DNA of 64,000 nucleotides from the NCBI RefSeq assembly GCF_008831285.2, contig NC_045149.1:7838417-7902416 (forward strand). Direction: 5' to 3'. Below are positions 24,431 to 38,429 of this stretch, piece by piece (position 1 is the first letter of the stretch; the number at the start of each line of letters is the position of its first letter). Both the position numbers and the translations under genes were made by a program. Under the pieces are notes generated by a model. It saw only the letters and a program-made list of their open reading frames with translations. It did not search any database and was not told where the DNA came from. The DNA comes from Nymphaea colorata (Eukaryota > Streptophyta > Magnoliopsida > Nymphaeales > Nymphaeaceae).

Positions 24431-27400
24431 ATGAGGCCAAGCGCGCTAAGGCGGTGCCTCCCTGCTCTTCCCGCTTCCCTTCCTCCCCGGAGGTAAATCC
24501 TCTCGCCGCCCGTGCTCGAGAATTCCTCTTGTATGTTTTCGCGAGTTTGCAAAGCGGAAATATGAAATTTAACTGTATGGATGTTATACTCAGTGAGATC
24601 TTCGTCTCATTGAAGGTGGAAATCCTTCATTGCTAGTTGCTCAATTCCTTCAGACTACGGCTTTTGGGTTTAATGGTGATGGTGGCATGCTTGCATTATG
24701 TAGAAGAGGCTAGCGATTTTAGTTTTTATGGAGATTTTTGCCTACGGGTGGGTATGATAAAATGAGACGGCGGGCAAGCACATTGTCGGTGATGGGCTAA
24801 GTTGGTATTTGGGATCGGTGGGCAGGATAAGGCTTTGAGTATTCTTGGTCATACTTTCCTCTTTTGTTTAGTTTGAATTTTTTGCTATGAGATTCTTTAG
24901 GGGATGAGAAAGAGAGACGTAGGGGGAAAAACTTTTGGTCATTCGTTCGATGGACAGTTTGAGAGGCGGATTAAATGGAATAAATAAAAACAAAAAATTC
25001 TAACTGATTCCACTCTACACCTTTGCCGTATCGTTCAAGTTGCAGTAGATGCTACACATCTCAAGTCGAGAGAACTCTATAGCCGATCGCTCCTGAAGGA
25101 TTGCCTCCACGATCACGATGATGCATTGTCTGCTAGGCCCCGAATGAGTGTCATTTCTCCTCCGCATCAACCGGCCTTTCTCTCATTGTTCTTTCTTCCC
25201 TTTAGATGCCGATAAAGTTCTTGTATACCATCTGGTATTAGCTGCTTGTCTGAGGTGACAAACAGGCTTAGTCTACTAAGATTAGTTCCGGTCGAGACTG
25301 CAAATTTGCAGTATATCATCCTGAATGGTGTGGTAGTGTGTGTGGGAATAGACGGTTTGCGTGTGAAGGAAAGACTGGATTAACGCAAAGACTTGCGAAC
25401 CTGCTAAAAGGTCCCGTTTATTTGCATGAGGTCCTTTCTTTTGTATCTTTATGTGAGCTGTTTGATTAGGTACCCTAGTAAACCTGGGACAAGCATAAGT
25501 GACTTGTTTGGAAATACGAAAATGGATTGATGCATCCTTTCCTTAGCGGGAAAGTGTGCATTGATCCTTGCAGCCTAGACCTTCCTCCAGGTTTATGAAA
25601 TACATTTACCCTGTCTTCCAGATAATCTTCTCGAAGCGATATCATCTGGCGAGGAAGGCCATAGCAGACATATGACATGGCTGCAACCAAGCAAAGGACA
25701 CTCTACGTTAAATTTATCAGCAGTAGGCTGGGTTTTGAATAACTAGCTTCGCCAAGAGCTTTGGAAACGGTCTTTCTTATTCGATCATTTAAAATTTCCA
25801 GAACTTTAGTAGTGTTCTTCAAAGTAGACAATGATAGCAAGGGATGGGACGCTGTGAACAGGTTCACCGGATGTTGTATTGGCAGGATAATGAATTTTGT
25901 GTTAAGCAGCCTACAGTTCTACTGAACAGCTGAGTAGCGACTTTTTCCTTTCTTTTGTCTTCACCACAATAAACTTTCTCATTACAAGTTACCGTAGGTG
26001 TTGTACATGACTTATTGTAGATAATGTTGCATGAAAATATGGTCAGGATTAGGAACATGTTAGCTACTAACTCAAATACTTGATAAACAGTGAAACATAT
26101 TTTTTTCCACCATGGTTTTCTTCTCTCTCTTAAGGTGGTGGGACCTACAAAATTAGATCAATGCATAAATATCCTATGATGGTACGTGATTGAAGCAAAT
26201 TTCTATCTTTACTTGGTGTGTGCCACATTCCTGTGGATGTAATGACGATAGTCTCTTCCTTACAAAAGACAGCTTCTTTACCCTTGGCATCATGGAGACA
26301 GCTTGAAAGGGTCTTGAAAAATAATGAATGGAGTAATTTACCAAACAGTGGGTATATACCATAGTCATAAATAGGGTTCCTGGTTTTTATTTGCCAGGTT
26401 TTTCTCAGCTATTAATTGGAACACTTGTTTTTCTTGGGAAAACCTTTGAATTCAGAAAATATGTAGAACAAAATATTAGACAAACTTATGAAATTATACA
26501 TTGTTTACTATTTTAAAAAATATTGATAAAAAGTTTTGAAACAGTTATAAAGTGTTAAATAAAATATATTAGAAAATAAATTTTTGGAAAATGTTGTGAA
26601 AATATCCTGATAATACTTCCATTTTGGTGATATTTTCAAGATATTGTGATATTTTCCTCTCTTTTTTGTAACTTATTTTTGGCTTTTTGTCATGATACTT
26701 TTGAAAATATTGCTGATATTTGTGATGACGGTCTATATGTAGAGAAAACGTTCCTTTTTTTTTTGGTGATAATCTGCATTTTGTTTCTTATGTAATGGTT
26801 ATATTCATAATAATTTTGCCATGATGGATAACAAGTTTCTTTTTTAGCACTATGATGTAGAGTGAATTTTATGCGAATAAAATATATTAGAAAATACATT
26901 TTTGGAAAATGTTGTGAAACTATCCTGATAATACTTCCATTTTGGTGATATTTTCAATATATTGTGATATTTTCCTCCTTTTTCATTCAACTTATTTTTG
27001 GCGTTTTGTCATGATACTTTTGAAAATATGGCCGATATTTGTGATGATGGTCTATATAATGTAGAGAACACGTTTTTTTTTTTGGGGTGATAATATGCAT
27101 GTTGTTTCTTATGTAATGGTTATGTTCGTAATAATTTTGCCATGATGGACAACGAATTTCTTTTTTGTGCACTGTGAGGTAGAGTAAAATTTATGTGACA
27201 AGAACTTCTTCTTCTATTCTAGAGGTTTTACTGTCAAGATGAGTGGAGAAATTTTTCCATCTTTTCCAAGATTTGTTCCTGTTGTGGATGGACATCATGG
27301 AATAACAAGTGTCTCAGATTCTAAATCAGATAAGACAGGTAATTTGTGCCCTCTGACCTGTTTTTCTTTTTCAAGGGCATGTTATATGTGTGTGTGTGTG

Positions 27401-30400
27401 TGTGTTAAACCGGTGACATTTTTAGGATTTGTTTTACCACAACCTTTATTTTTGAGGTTAAAAAACAACAACAATATACATTGATATAAAAGTCATGTCT
27501 GTAGACCTGTAAGATGAATTTAAATAAAAAAAGAATTCTGACACGTTGATTTTAAAATATCATAGAATCTTATCAATCATAATAATATATAATTTCTTTA
27601 TATATTCATAATTTTTGAATGTAAAAATCACATGGTGAGCTTCTTTCTTCTCTCCCCACAAGGCTACAAGTACAACTCCAGCTTATGCTTAAGGCCATGA
27701 CCCACATCATCTGCCAATGCCATATTATCTTCTGCTGCATGCAAAAGCCTTTACCATGTATGATGTAAACAAAAGTAGAAAATATAATGTTAAACTGACC
27801 GACATTGGATTGGTACCAATGTACGTGCGAGTGTTGCATACAGGCAAGGGGCACTCATGTTGACACAGTAGACAAGTGGTGCAGACACAGGCACAGCATG
27901 GACATGGTCAAAGCTGTTTCAGACATAGTCAATGCATTTTGTGCCTTTTCCTATCCATTTCTAACCAAATCAGCTGTCCTTTTTATAAACATTTTTTAAG
28001 TTGGGTTTTTTGTATTATCCTTTGCTTTCTAGAAGTTTTAGCTGCGAGTCATCTAATTATTCTCTTGGTTAGAGCCTTAGAGGCTTAAATATTTTGCACT
28101 CTCATTTATTTTGAAAAATCATGCAGACATGGGGCATGGCTTGGCCATGTTCAAAGCCATTTCAGGACAGCCAATGAATGTTGTGCCTTTTCCTTTCCAA
28201 TTTTGAAAGCACTCAACTTTGACTAAGTCTAGTATTGTCCTTTCTTATAAACTTTTTGAATTTTTTGGGTATTGTTTGTATTATCCTTTCCTTATTAAAA
28301 GTTTTAATCATAAGTCATCTAACTAATCTCTTTGTTGGAGACAAATGTTTAGCATGCTTATTCACTTTGGAAGTTCATGCAACTACTGTGAGTGGTCCAA
28401 ATGAGAAACCTTCATGCATTTTAATTAATTAGTAATTTATCTCATTAATTTATTTTCGGAAATTAAATTATCTTACTAAATTCTGAAAACTTAAGTCTCT
28501 TTTGCATGTTCATTTAACTCTGGAATACTCATTTATATGGAAAGTAAAGTAGATGCCATATTTTTCTCCTTCCTATGAAGGTTGGATTTGTTTCAATGTC
28601 ATTTGCTTTGCTGCTCTTAAGAAGAGGAGTAGGTCTGCCAACAGCGCCCTATCATCAATATATGTGTTTATCTGTGTCCATACCAGTATCAGCACCCATG
28701 TGACATAAGGTAGCAGAAAGTTCTTGAAGAAATATGTAATCTATGCATTTGGAAACTAAATTTTCTTTCAGATACATGGACACACATGTATGCATAATCT
28801 GAAAATATTAAGTCAGCCTTTTTTCATGATTAGCGAAATAATCACACATAGCACATGCCTTTCCTGATATTGTTAAACATTTTTCCTGATAAGAAATGTA
28901 TCAGCATGCAGGTAGCATTAGATTTTGGATTTTTAGTCAGCAGTAACTAATAATCTTATTATAACCTTGGATCACTACCATGGATGAAAATTAGGAGGAA
29001 GAAAGCAATAAAGTCCATTGGCTCCGGGTAATGGATGCATAAAATATTAAGTACCTCCTGGGAAGGTTTTTGGCAAGTTTCTTATCCTTTGAAACAGCTT
29101 GGTTGGTTTGGGTCTAAAGTTATACATCACAACTCCTGTCAGAATCAATGTATCTAGCTAATTTAGCTGGGTCTAGTATCATTGTGATGTTGCCCATTCT
29201 TTTTCCAATCTAAGTAGGTTACTTTTGGCTTAATAATGCATACATTTACTGACTCATCTACTTCTGAATAGACTGTGAATTCTATTCATTTTCCAGGTAT
29301 AAATGATGCTAGAACAAAAAGGCAATGATCTAGAAGATTAACTATTCATAGATTGACATTATTTCATAAGGAATTGCTAAGTACCACTATTAGCTGGCAG
29401 ACCATTCTTAATAGGATGTTGTCATTCAGGAGAAGCCAATGGGATACTTTTTGGAGTAAAAGTATATAAGCTGTATCATTGGGATTAATGGTGGAGTTCC
29501 TCTTCTTTTATGATCTGCTAGGAGCTGCATTTCTGTTATGTCCAGTTATGTTCCTAATGTTCCATAGTTTTATGTGATGATATCTTTTTATCTTACATAC
29601 AGGCAGCATTCCAAGTTTATATGTATTTCTTTGTCGTTAGACATTCTTACTCCTTGTGAGACTTTCGGTTAAGTAGCTCTGAGTTTAGAATAATTTGTCT
29701 TGCGTGACAGGCTGTCTTATCCGTGTTGTTTCATATAACATTCTGGCACAGGTAAACCGTATCTTCTCTTAAAGATATGTTAATTATTACCAGTAATAGT
29801 TGCTGTTTTAAACACTTAATTCATGTTAAAAGCATGTTGTCTTTCTGTGATTTCTTATGGAGCCGGTGGTTACACTTTAGTTAAATGCATAGTTGATAAT
29901 TAGTACGATCTTAGAACCATGCTGCCTATTTCTGATTGTGGTTGCTCATTTGACTTCTTCTTGTTTGCTATCTTTCCAGTTAGGCTGTCATGAATATTTG
30001 ACACATGCTTTTTACAACTTCGACCTTGCATTTCTATCGCCACTGTGTTAGCTATAGGAATTTAATTTTTTGTTTTTATTCTTATTATGTAAATAGCTGT
30101 TAAGGTGTGTTGAGTAGGAATTGGGTTCCAGTTCCTTGGTTCACACTACCAGGAACTGCAAACAACATTTCTGTACAAGGGGATCTCCTACTTCTGAGTA
30201 GGGTATGAACTATGAATGTGATCACGAAAACTGGTGGTCGCGTCTCTCTCGAAGCACAGTGCATATTCGCTAACCTTAATTTTTCTTTGGGATGTGCTTG
30301 CGAATTTCTTTGGGTCTCCATAGTACCATTTTGGTATCAAAGTCAGGCATGTTGGAGTGTCAGCAAGAGAAGCCGTGAATGCTTTAAAGGCTTACTGCCA

Positions 30401-33400
30401 ACAGACCAAGGAAGGATGCTGAGCAATGGAGACCAAGATCTAGATGTTAACAGGTTCTGGAGAGCATTCTGGGAAGATGCATAAAAAGGAGAAGTTGTGG
30501 GTCAGCCTCAATTTGATGGTCGTCAATTTGCTCTGTGGCAAAGGAGAGGAATTGTGGTCTGCCTCGAAGAAACCTGGAATGGGGGGAAGTTCAGTCCATG
30601 CTGCAGCACCCAATTATGCAGGGATTAGGGAGGACACGGCTAATAGAAGGAGCCTCATGTGAAGGGTGAGGTTTTTGCCTTGGCAGGGTAGAGAAGGTCA
30701 AGAGATGGGGGCATTGTGTTAGATGTTCTGAGCCCCATACAACCTTCCAAACTTGAGTTACCTAGGTTTAAACATGATGATCCCTGGAGGCTTGGGCTGG
30801 GTTTTTTCCATAGCAGTATTTTGTGTGTTAGAAATCTTACTAGATCGGAGAATGGAGGTGGTGACATTGAGGCTAGAGGGCAACACTATCCATTGGTAGA
30901 GAGATTTCCATGTAAACTTACCTTGGAAGACTTCACCAATGATATCAAGGTGAGCTTCTGTCCTTCTTCTTATATTGATTTTAATATAGAATTATTTGAG
31001 CCTCTGTTATCTGTATCGTACGATACGTCTTGGGTTGAAGAAGAACCATCTGCAATACTTGATGAGGACGATCTTGATTTTTTGAACCTTGAAGGAGCAG
31101 CAGAGATTATTGAAGAAGGAGAGGCTGGGGAGCAATGAAATGTTGGTGACATTCCATTTCCAACGGAGGGGATGGAAGCACTTAATGAAGAAAATGAAGA
31201 TGATGATGCAGATGACGATTGACGATGATTATTGTTGAATCATGATAACTATATGTTTTGACTTTTGAACTTATGAATTGTGATGTAATCGGATTCTCTT
31301 CGGCTGCTTATTATGTTATTTTGATTTTTGAATGTCTGATTTCTTATTTTGGAATGTTTGTTCAAACTTCATACTTCATATACATGAATGTTCCTTTAAA
31401 TACAATTTTCTTGATTTTTTCTGATTTTTGCTTATTTTTTCGGATTTTTTTGGAATTTTTATTATTTTTTTGGAATCTTTATGATTTTTTAATATTTTTT
31501 AAAAATTAAAAGTTAATTTTACGATACGTTACGATACATTACAATACGGCGTATAGGTCGGCCTGACCGATACGCGATACGTTATGCCTTTGATAACATT
31601 GATTTGAGCTACAACAAAAGGGGACGACCTTGCACAACACACATCATTTGAGATGGTGTCCAGTTGGCCACCTGAAGCCATAGTTGGCATGTGTGTGGGG
31701 TTTTTAAGGTAGAAATAAAATAGACATGTAGGCCACAAACCCACATGATCTGGCTGAATGCCTCAATTGGCCAGAATTGTTGAAGAAAAACATGAAGGGT
31801 GACCTTAATGTTAAAAGACTTCAAGGTCCCATGCATCCTCACCTGGTGGCAGAACTGATATTTGAAACAGCAGCACAAGTGAAATTGAAGTCAGGAGACC
31901 AAGGGAAACTTGCACGCTTGCAAAATTGTAAACTGTCGTGCTTCAATGATGGTGATAACGTGTTTGCACTGTATATTTATTTTAAATATTTTACTTATAT
32001 TTTCAATATTTTTTAATATGTTGAAATCTTGTATCTGCCTAGTCTTTCATGAAAAAATAGAAAATCTTAACTACCACCAGATCTATCCTTTCCACTTTCC
32101 CAAGAACTGGGTTTGTGAACTGTGACTATGTTTTTCTTGTTAGGAACTTTTACTTTCTTTGAATGGTAATTGATTAGACAATCAGTAAGTAGTTCTCTTT
32201 CCCACTGCAGGCATATGTGAAGAGTTCTCTCTTCCCGCACTCTCCATCACCTTGTCTTAAGTAAGTACTGGATTCTTTTGTTCTTTCTGTGTGAAAATTT
32301 GGCTTTGATATGGTAATCACAAGTTTCCATTTTGTGAGTAGGAATGCTTGTAAGTTTTATCTAGTAGAAAGGTTCAGGTGTTTGCTTATGATTGATGCAA
32401 TGCTGATTCCCTAGATAGGCTGAGAAGAATTGACTTTTCTCTCTGGCTTTTTATCTCGTGGAAATTTCTTCAATATTCAACCTAAATTTTTGTCCTGAGC
32501 ATTCTTTATAGGATTGCTGGATTTTCCCATTGACGACTTCCAACAGAATCTTTGCCCTAGTTTTTGCCAATTTTTTTAGCATACATATGTTAACCATTAA
32601 GTTTCTTTGGTGGAATTATTGGCTAATTAGCCTAATTATTAATTTTTATGCTACAAGGTTACAGCAGTTAGAGTTGGATTAGGCTTAAGAGTTAAAGTGC
32701 ATTTGGAACACAGAGAACAAGAAAAAGAATGAAGCTCTATTGACCCACTTGTTGGCTAGTGGTGGTTGGAAAAAGGCACGAGTACATTCTCTTTTTTTAC
32801 ATTTTTGTTTCAGTTTTCAACTCTGACTGCTTTCTTAGCCATCATAGTACAAATGTCCTTCTCAGACATGTCCTGGTGAGACAAAATCTTGCATTGTCAA
32901 TAATTTCCTAATACATCTTGAGAGAATGTTCATACTTAGAAAATTATTAGAAGTTGGAAAAGTAGAGAAAGGGGAAGAGCTATTTATCAAACAAATGAAT
33001 GAAATTTACTATATTCCTATATCTTTAATCTCTTGTCAGATTTTCCTTTCACATTGCTTTCTTAATTTTTTGTTATAAAGCCATATGGTTTTCAAATTAG
33101 TTGAGATCCATGAATATGCTGATCATCTGCCGACCAAGAAGTGGATCAGCTTGTTTTCCCTGTCTTCGGCAGCTTAAGGTGGTGCATTTCTTAGCTGGTG
33201 TCAGGTTGGAACATGCTATCGTTTTTTTCATTTTACTAACAATATTTTGGAAACTGAAGTAATTTATCATCCATACCATCCCTTGGTCTTATGTTTTATT
33301 GGTTTTGGGTACTACCAACTACCAAGGATACTTTGATGAAGGTATCTGCTGGATATGTCATTACATATGGTCCTTTATGTTTGCATGCCTGTAGATGCTG

Positions 33401-36400
33401 TCAGAGAAGGTATCGTAAATGATAAATCACGTAGGCAATACATGCAGGGGAATTTGTGTAATATTTTCCTGTTTTTGTCTTTTTGTTCCTTGGGCTGAGA
33501 GGGGCTCAGGTACATTTCTTAGTGTTGAGTGGTGATGAGAGAACCTGTTTGATGCGTATGTGTTACACACACACATGCACACACACACATATATGTTACT
33601 TATATTCTCAATTTCTTGGTTCCTGTGGGGTAGGTGGAAAGCCCGTTCGCAAGCAGTTCTGGCTGAACTTAGGAGCTTGGACGCTGACTTTCTCTGCATA
33701 CAGGTTTATACTGTTACACTGTTGTGTACATTATATTAGCCATTTTTGCTGTCACCCAGTTTGATTTGTTTTATTTGATTGTAGAACGTGGGGCAAGTTG
33801 GATACCTGATAGATATATGCATTGTCACAAATATTGGTTTTGGGTTTTTTATTGGTGAGAAAGCTTTTGAGTATTAACTAGGAAGTTTGTTTTTCTTGTA
33901 ACAACCTCTAATCTTAAAAATTGTAGAAAATAGAAAATCTTATGAAATCTTCTTACAGAAACATCCATAAAAACTCAGACTAGTTATTAATTATTAAAAG
34001 ATACTCAAAATTCTAAAATATATTAAAAATATATATTTTTCAAAAAAGGTGAGCAACATAATGATATTTTCCTTTTGAAAATAATTTCAAAATATTGCTA
34101 TTTTTTCACTTTTTTTTCCTATTGATAATTTCTCATTCTTATTTATTTTTGTGTTAAAAAAACAGCGATATTTGTGGCAGTGGATATACATATGTCTCAT
34201 GTAGAATGTCAAAACATAGAAAAGAGCATACAGTTGGGACACAAATGTCTGAAGTTTGGTGATATCCCTTTGCATAAGTTGTGGCTTGTTTTCCCTTACT
34301 TCATTATTGTCGTATGTGTTTGATGGCTATCACTTCATTCTAGCAAGTCTAGTTGTTCTATGGACTTTACATGCCCTCGTGATTCAGATTTGTTCTTAAT
34401 TTTTTACAAAATTTTGTGCCAATATATTTTAGAAATTATACAAGCTGATAGCTTCCAGGTTCAACTACTCTTTCAATTGAGTGAATCAAGGAGAAGGATC
34501 CTTTAAGGGCTTGATTTGCATCTGTTTGTTGTTCATGGCTTTGTTGGTTTTTGATTGAAGCTCTTTATAGGTTGTTTATGGCCTAATAGTTTGTAGGCTT
34601 AGCCGCTTAAGTCCTCTTATTCCTTTTTGTTAAAATCTTTTGCCTGTTTCTGCTGCTGTAGGAGCTGGATGAATATGAAAGCTTTTACAAAAGAAATATG
34701 GAGAACCTTGGATATTCAAGTATTTATATTCAACGAAGTGGGAAGAAGCGTGATGGATGTGGTATATTTTACAAGTCCAGTAGGTATTTGAGTTTCTCTA
34801 TTACTCATATTGATTATAATGTTGTAGATAGTGGCAATATTATAATACACGTAAGAAAACAGAAACTTAGTAGACAAGAAAAAATTCTTATATGCTCATT
34901 TGACTGGGAATCGCTCAGTTTGTATGTTGTAAGAAACGTGATGGGTGTGGTATATCTTACATATTATCTGTTGTTGACAGCTGTCATTCCTGAGCAGCCA
35001 TCTACCTATCTAAGTTCTCTGATTAAATTTGCATCTATGTTCCCTATTACGTGTCCAGAGTGCAATTGATTATGAAGGAGACAATTGAGTATAATGATCT
35101 GGCCAGTTCAATTGAAGATGAAATTCACCTCCGGTGTGCTGTTGGGCCTAGGTCTGCATCAGAACCCAAACACAATAGCCTTCCTACTGTGAACAAGACT
35201 TCTGGTAATTTTTTTCCCTATAGATATGTTTATTGTTTCTATATGGTTTTATTTGAGCATGATAACATTATATGAGATAATGAGAATCTTGAATCAGATT
35301 ACTGGTAAGTGATAAGCATCTTTATGCTCTCTATAAACGAGCAACCTACTGTTTTTCCAATACAGGCAAACTGGTTCACATGCTGTGTGATCATTGGTTT
35401 TCTTTCTTCATAGAAGTTCGCTTATTTTTTCTGACACAAAGGTTACCAAAATGTTACAAAAAGTTCGGTATAGCCTGCTTCATTGATTAAGTTGTCCGTA
35501 CTGCTTTTGGCCTAGTTGTGTAACCTATGTTACACGTATACTTCTACAGACTTGAAGTTTGGTATTGGACATTGCTGGACTCACATAGTTAACGTCTCTC
35601 TCTATCTCTCTCTTCCCTCAACGCCCCCCACCCTCTCTCACCCAACTGAAAGAGAGGAGAACTAGAAATGAGGTGTAATGTCTCCTGCTTTCCTCTTCCA
35701 AGAAACCTGCTCTTCTTTTCTTTGAGAGAGAGATGTGCGTTTCTGTCACATCAGAAAAAAGGGGAAGTGACATTTTTTATGATTTGACATAAACTGGAGG
35801 ATCTCTTATTCTTTAATTATAAGAAAAGAAGCCTTCCCGCTTTTTCTGATATGAATTAGGGAGAGGGGGTGGGGGGAAGGGAGTACCTCCTCCCTTATAT
35901 ATATATATATATCATTATCAGATACTTGCATGAATTTAAAAATATAAAGAATGATAGAAAAGATTACAGAACCGTGAATTTTCCTACTATTTAGCTTGCA
36001 AGAAATTGGCAAATATTTCATATATATTTTTTTAAATTATAAAAGAAACAACAAATGAATAAATTTATATCTTAGTCTTAGCACCTGGTCATAGTTTTAG
36101 GAAGTTCTTGTGTGTTGCCTTGTCTTTACCTGCCTTGTATCTTTTTCTATTAAGGCAGGACCAGCCGCCAGATTCTTTGTAATGGATGAGAGGCAAAAGA
36201 AATAACCTCTTATACGTGAGAGGAACCAAATTACTTGTCTATTTAATGTCTAGCTATTTTGATTGTAAGTGATAAGAAAACATGCATTTTTAAGTGGCTC
36301 CTGCCATGATCATGCCGAACATTAATGAACATATAGTTTACTCCAATATTTGGTTCTCTTGTTGAGTGTTTTATAGAATACTGGTACAGTATTTGTTGCA

Positions 36401-37684
36401 TATGATTACTTGTACCATTAATTATTTTCAAATTTTATTTTATCCATTAATTATTTTGAGATTTTATATGTGCTTTCAGATGCTGCCCAAGACATCAATC
36501 AGAATGAACGTGGGGATCCTAATGATCCTTATGTGAGACTAAAACGTGATTGTGTGGGGATACTGGCTGCATTTAGGCTCCTTGACGACTTCCAGCATTT
36601 GGTTGTTTTGGCTAATACACACATTTATTGGTAAAATACCAGCTTCAGTTTATCGGGATTAAACTCCAATGAACCCACTTTCTTAAGGAGATTATAGTGC
36701 ATGATCACTGTGGCTTGCTCTGTAATCATTTTATAGGGAAAGGTTGTCTTGTCATCTAATGATGTGTTTGTGATGAATTTGTCAGGGGTAGTCCATTTTT
36801 TCCCATTTTGATTATGAATTCAATTATTTCTTGGTAGCAATATTTGTAATGACTGCAATGGTAGTTTGGTTTAATGGTAGGGACCCTGAATGGGCAGATG
36901 TCAAGCTTGCACAAGCAAAGTATCTTCTATATCGCCTTGCACAATTCAAAGCCATTGTGTTGGAAAGGTTTAATTGTGAACCTGCAGTTGTTGTAGCTGG
37001 TGATTTTAATTCTACACCTGGAGATAAGGTTAATTTCATTACCTTTTGCTTTGATACTTTCTGTTTCTGATTTCTGGTGTAACAAGCCTGTTCATATGCT
37101 TGAAACTTTGATATTTTTAAGCACTGCATGTTTTTGGTTTGTTTTGCAATAAATAACCTGTGACCAAATTGCTTGAGGTTATTATCATTGCATCATGTAC
37201 AATCATCCTGATGATATCCTCCAGCTCCTGCATTTTTAGTATTATATGTTACATTGCTGTAGGTGTTGGACATGTCTGTGAAGCAATTGCCAAAAATTTG
37301 GTATCCCTACATGGCGAGGAAACCTGTGTCGGGTGCAGTCAAATACATGCACATACACATATATAATCAGAAATGAATTAGATTGTTGGTAATATGGTAA
37401 TAGTTAATAATTGATGAAACGACAAATTTAAAAGCATTGACAGTCAAAAGGTGTTTGGGAAAAGGATAAAACTGACAAAATAGAAAATACTAAGAAATTT
37501 TAAAAGATTCGTAAAATGGATAGGTCGAATTTGGCCCAGTCTACAATGACATTAAAAATGATCACAAGATGCACGGACTGCACCAGGCACAGGTTTGAAG
37601 GTATCTAAGTGTGTCCTATGTCTGCACCTGCGTCCTGAAGTATTGACATAGATGCAGCTCTCCTTTTAGGTGTATATATATAAT

Positions 37685-37726
<42 letters not shown>

Positions 37727-38026
37727 CGTGTCAAAAATATCCAAAAATAAAAAATAAAAAATGGGAATTTTTTGCAATATTTTTCAAATATTTCCAATTT
37801 CAGATTCTTGATTTTTGTGATATCTTCTGAATATTAAAAATCGCTTTTAAAATATATTTTAAATATTTTTTGTTTCTTTCAACATTTTAACAGTAGATTT
37901 AATCTTTTTTATAAGAAAATTTGCATAAAACTCTTATATTATTTTTTATATTTTCTTACTTTTTGAGTTCCTGAAATTTTCCTGTTTTTCTTCCCAGTTA
38001 ACTGCCAAGAAAAACCTCCCCATATA

Positions 38027-38102
<76 letters not shown>

Positions 38103-38387
38103 TAAAAACAAAATGGGGTATATGCAAGTAGAGACTTAAAAATGGTGAGACACACCTTGCATTTATACTAGCGTCTCAAAGGCAAGGGTAATATCAAATC
38201 CAAAATAAGTTTTCCCAGGTTGGATTGGCAAAGTGGGTGCTTTACGTGGCTAAAGTCAGATTGGAGGTGATTTCAGAGGACTAGGGTCACCTTGCCTTCA
38301 CAGTTTATATTCATCATCTATCAAGGCAAGGCTACCTTCCGAAGCTTATAGGAATTCCCTATGGTAGAATCTTAAATTATTTGTAAG

Positions 38388-38429
<42 letters not shown>

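Noticed and set aside
30444-30662. Frame inside CCR4-like intron 3 as an extra exon
   Set aside because: It lies in the gypsy-like remnant, and exons 3 and 4 join in phase without it.
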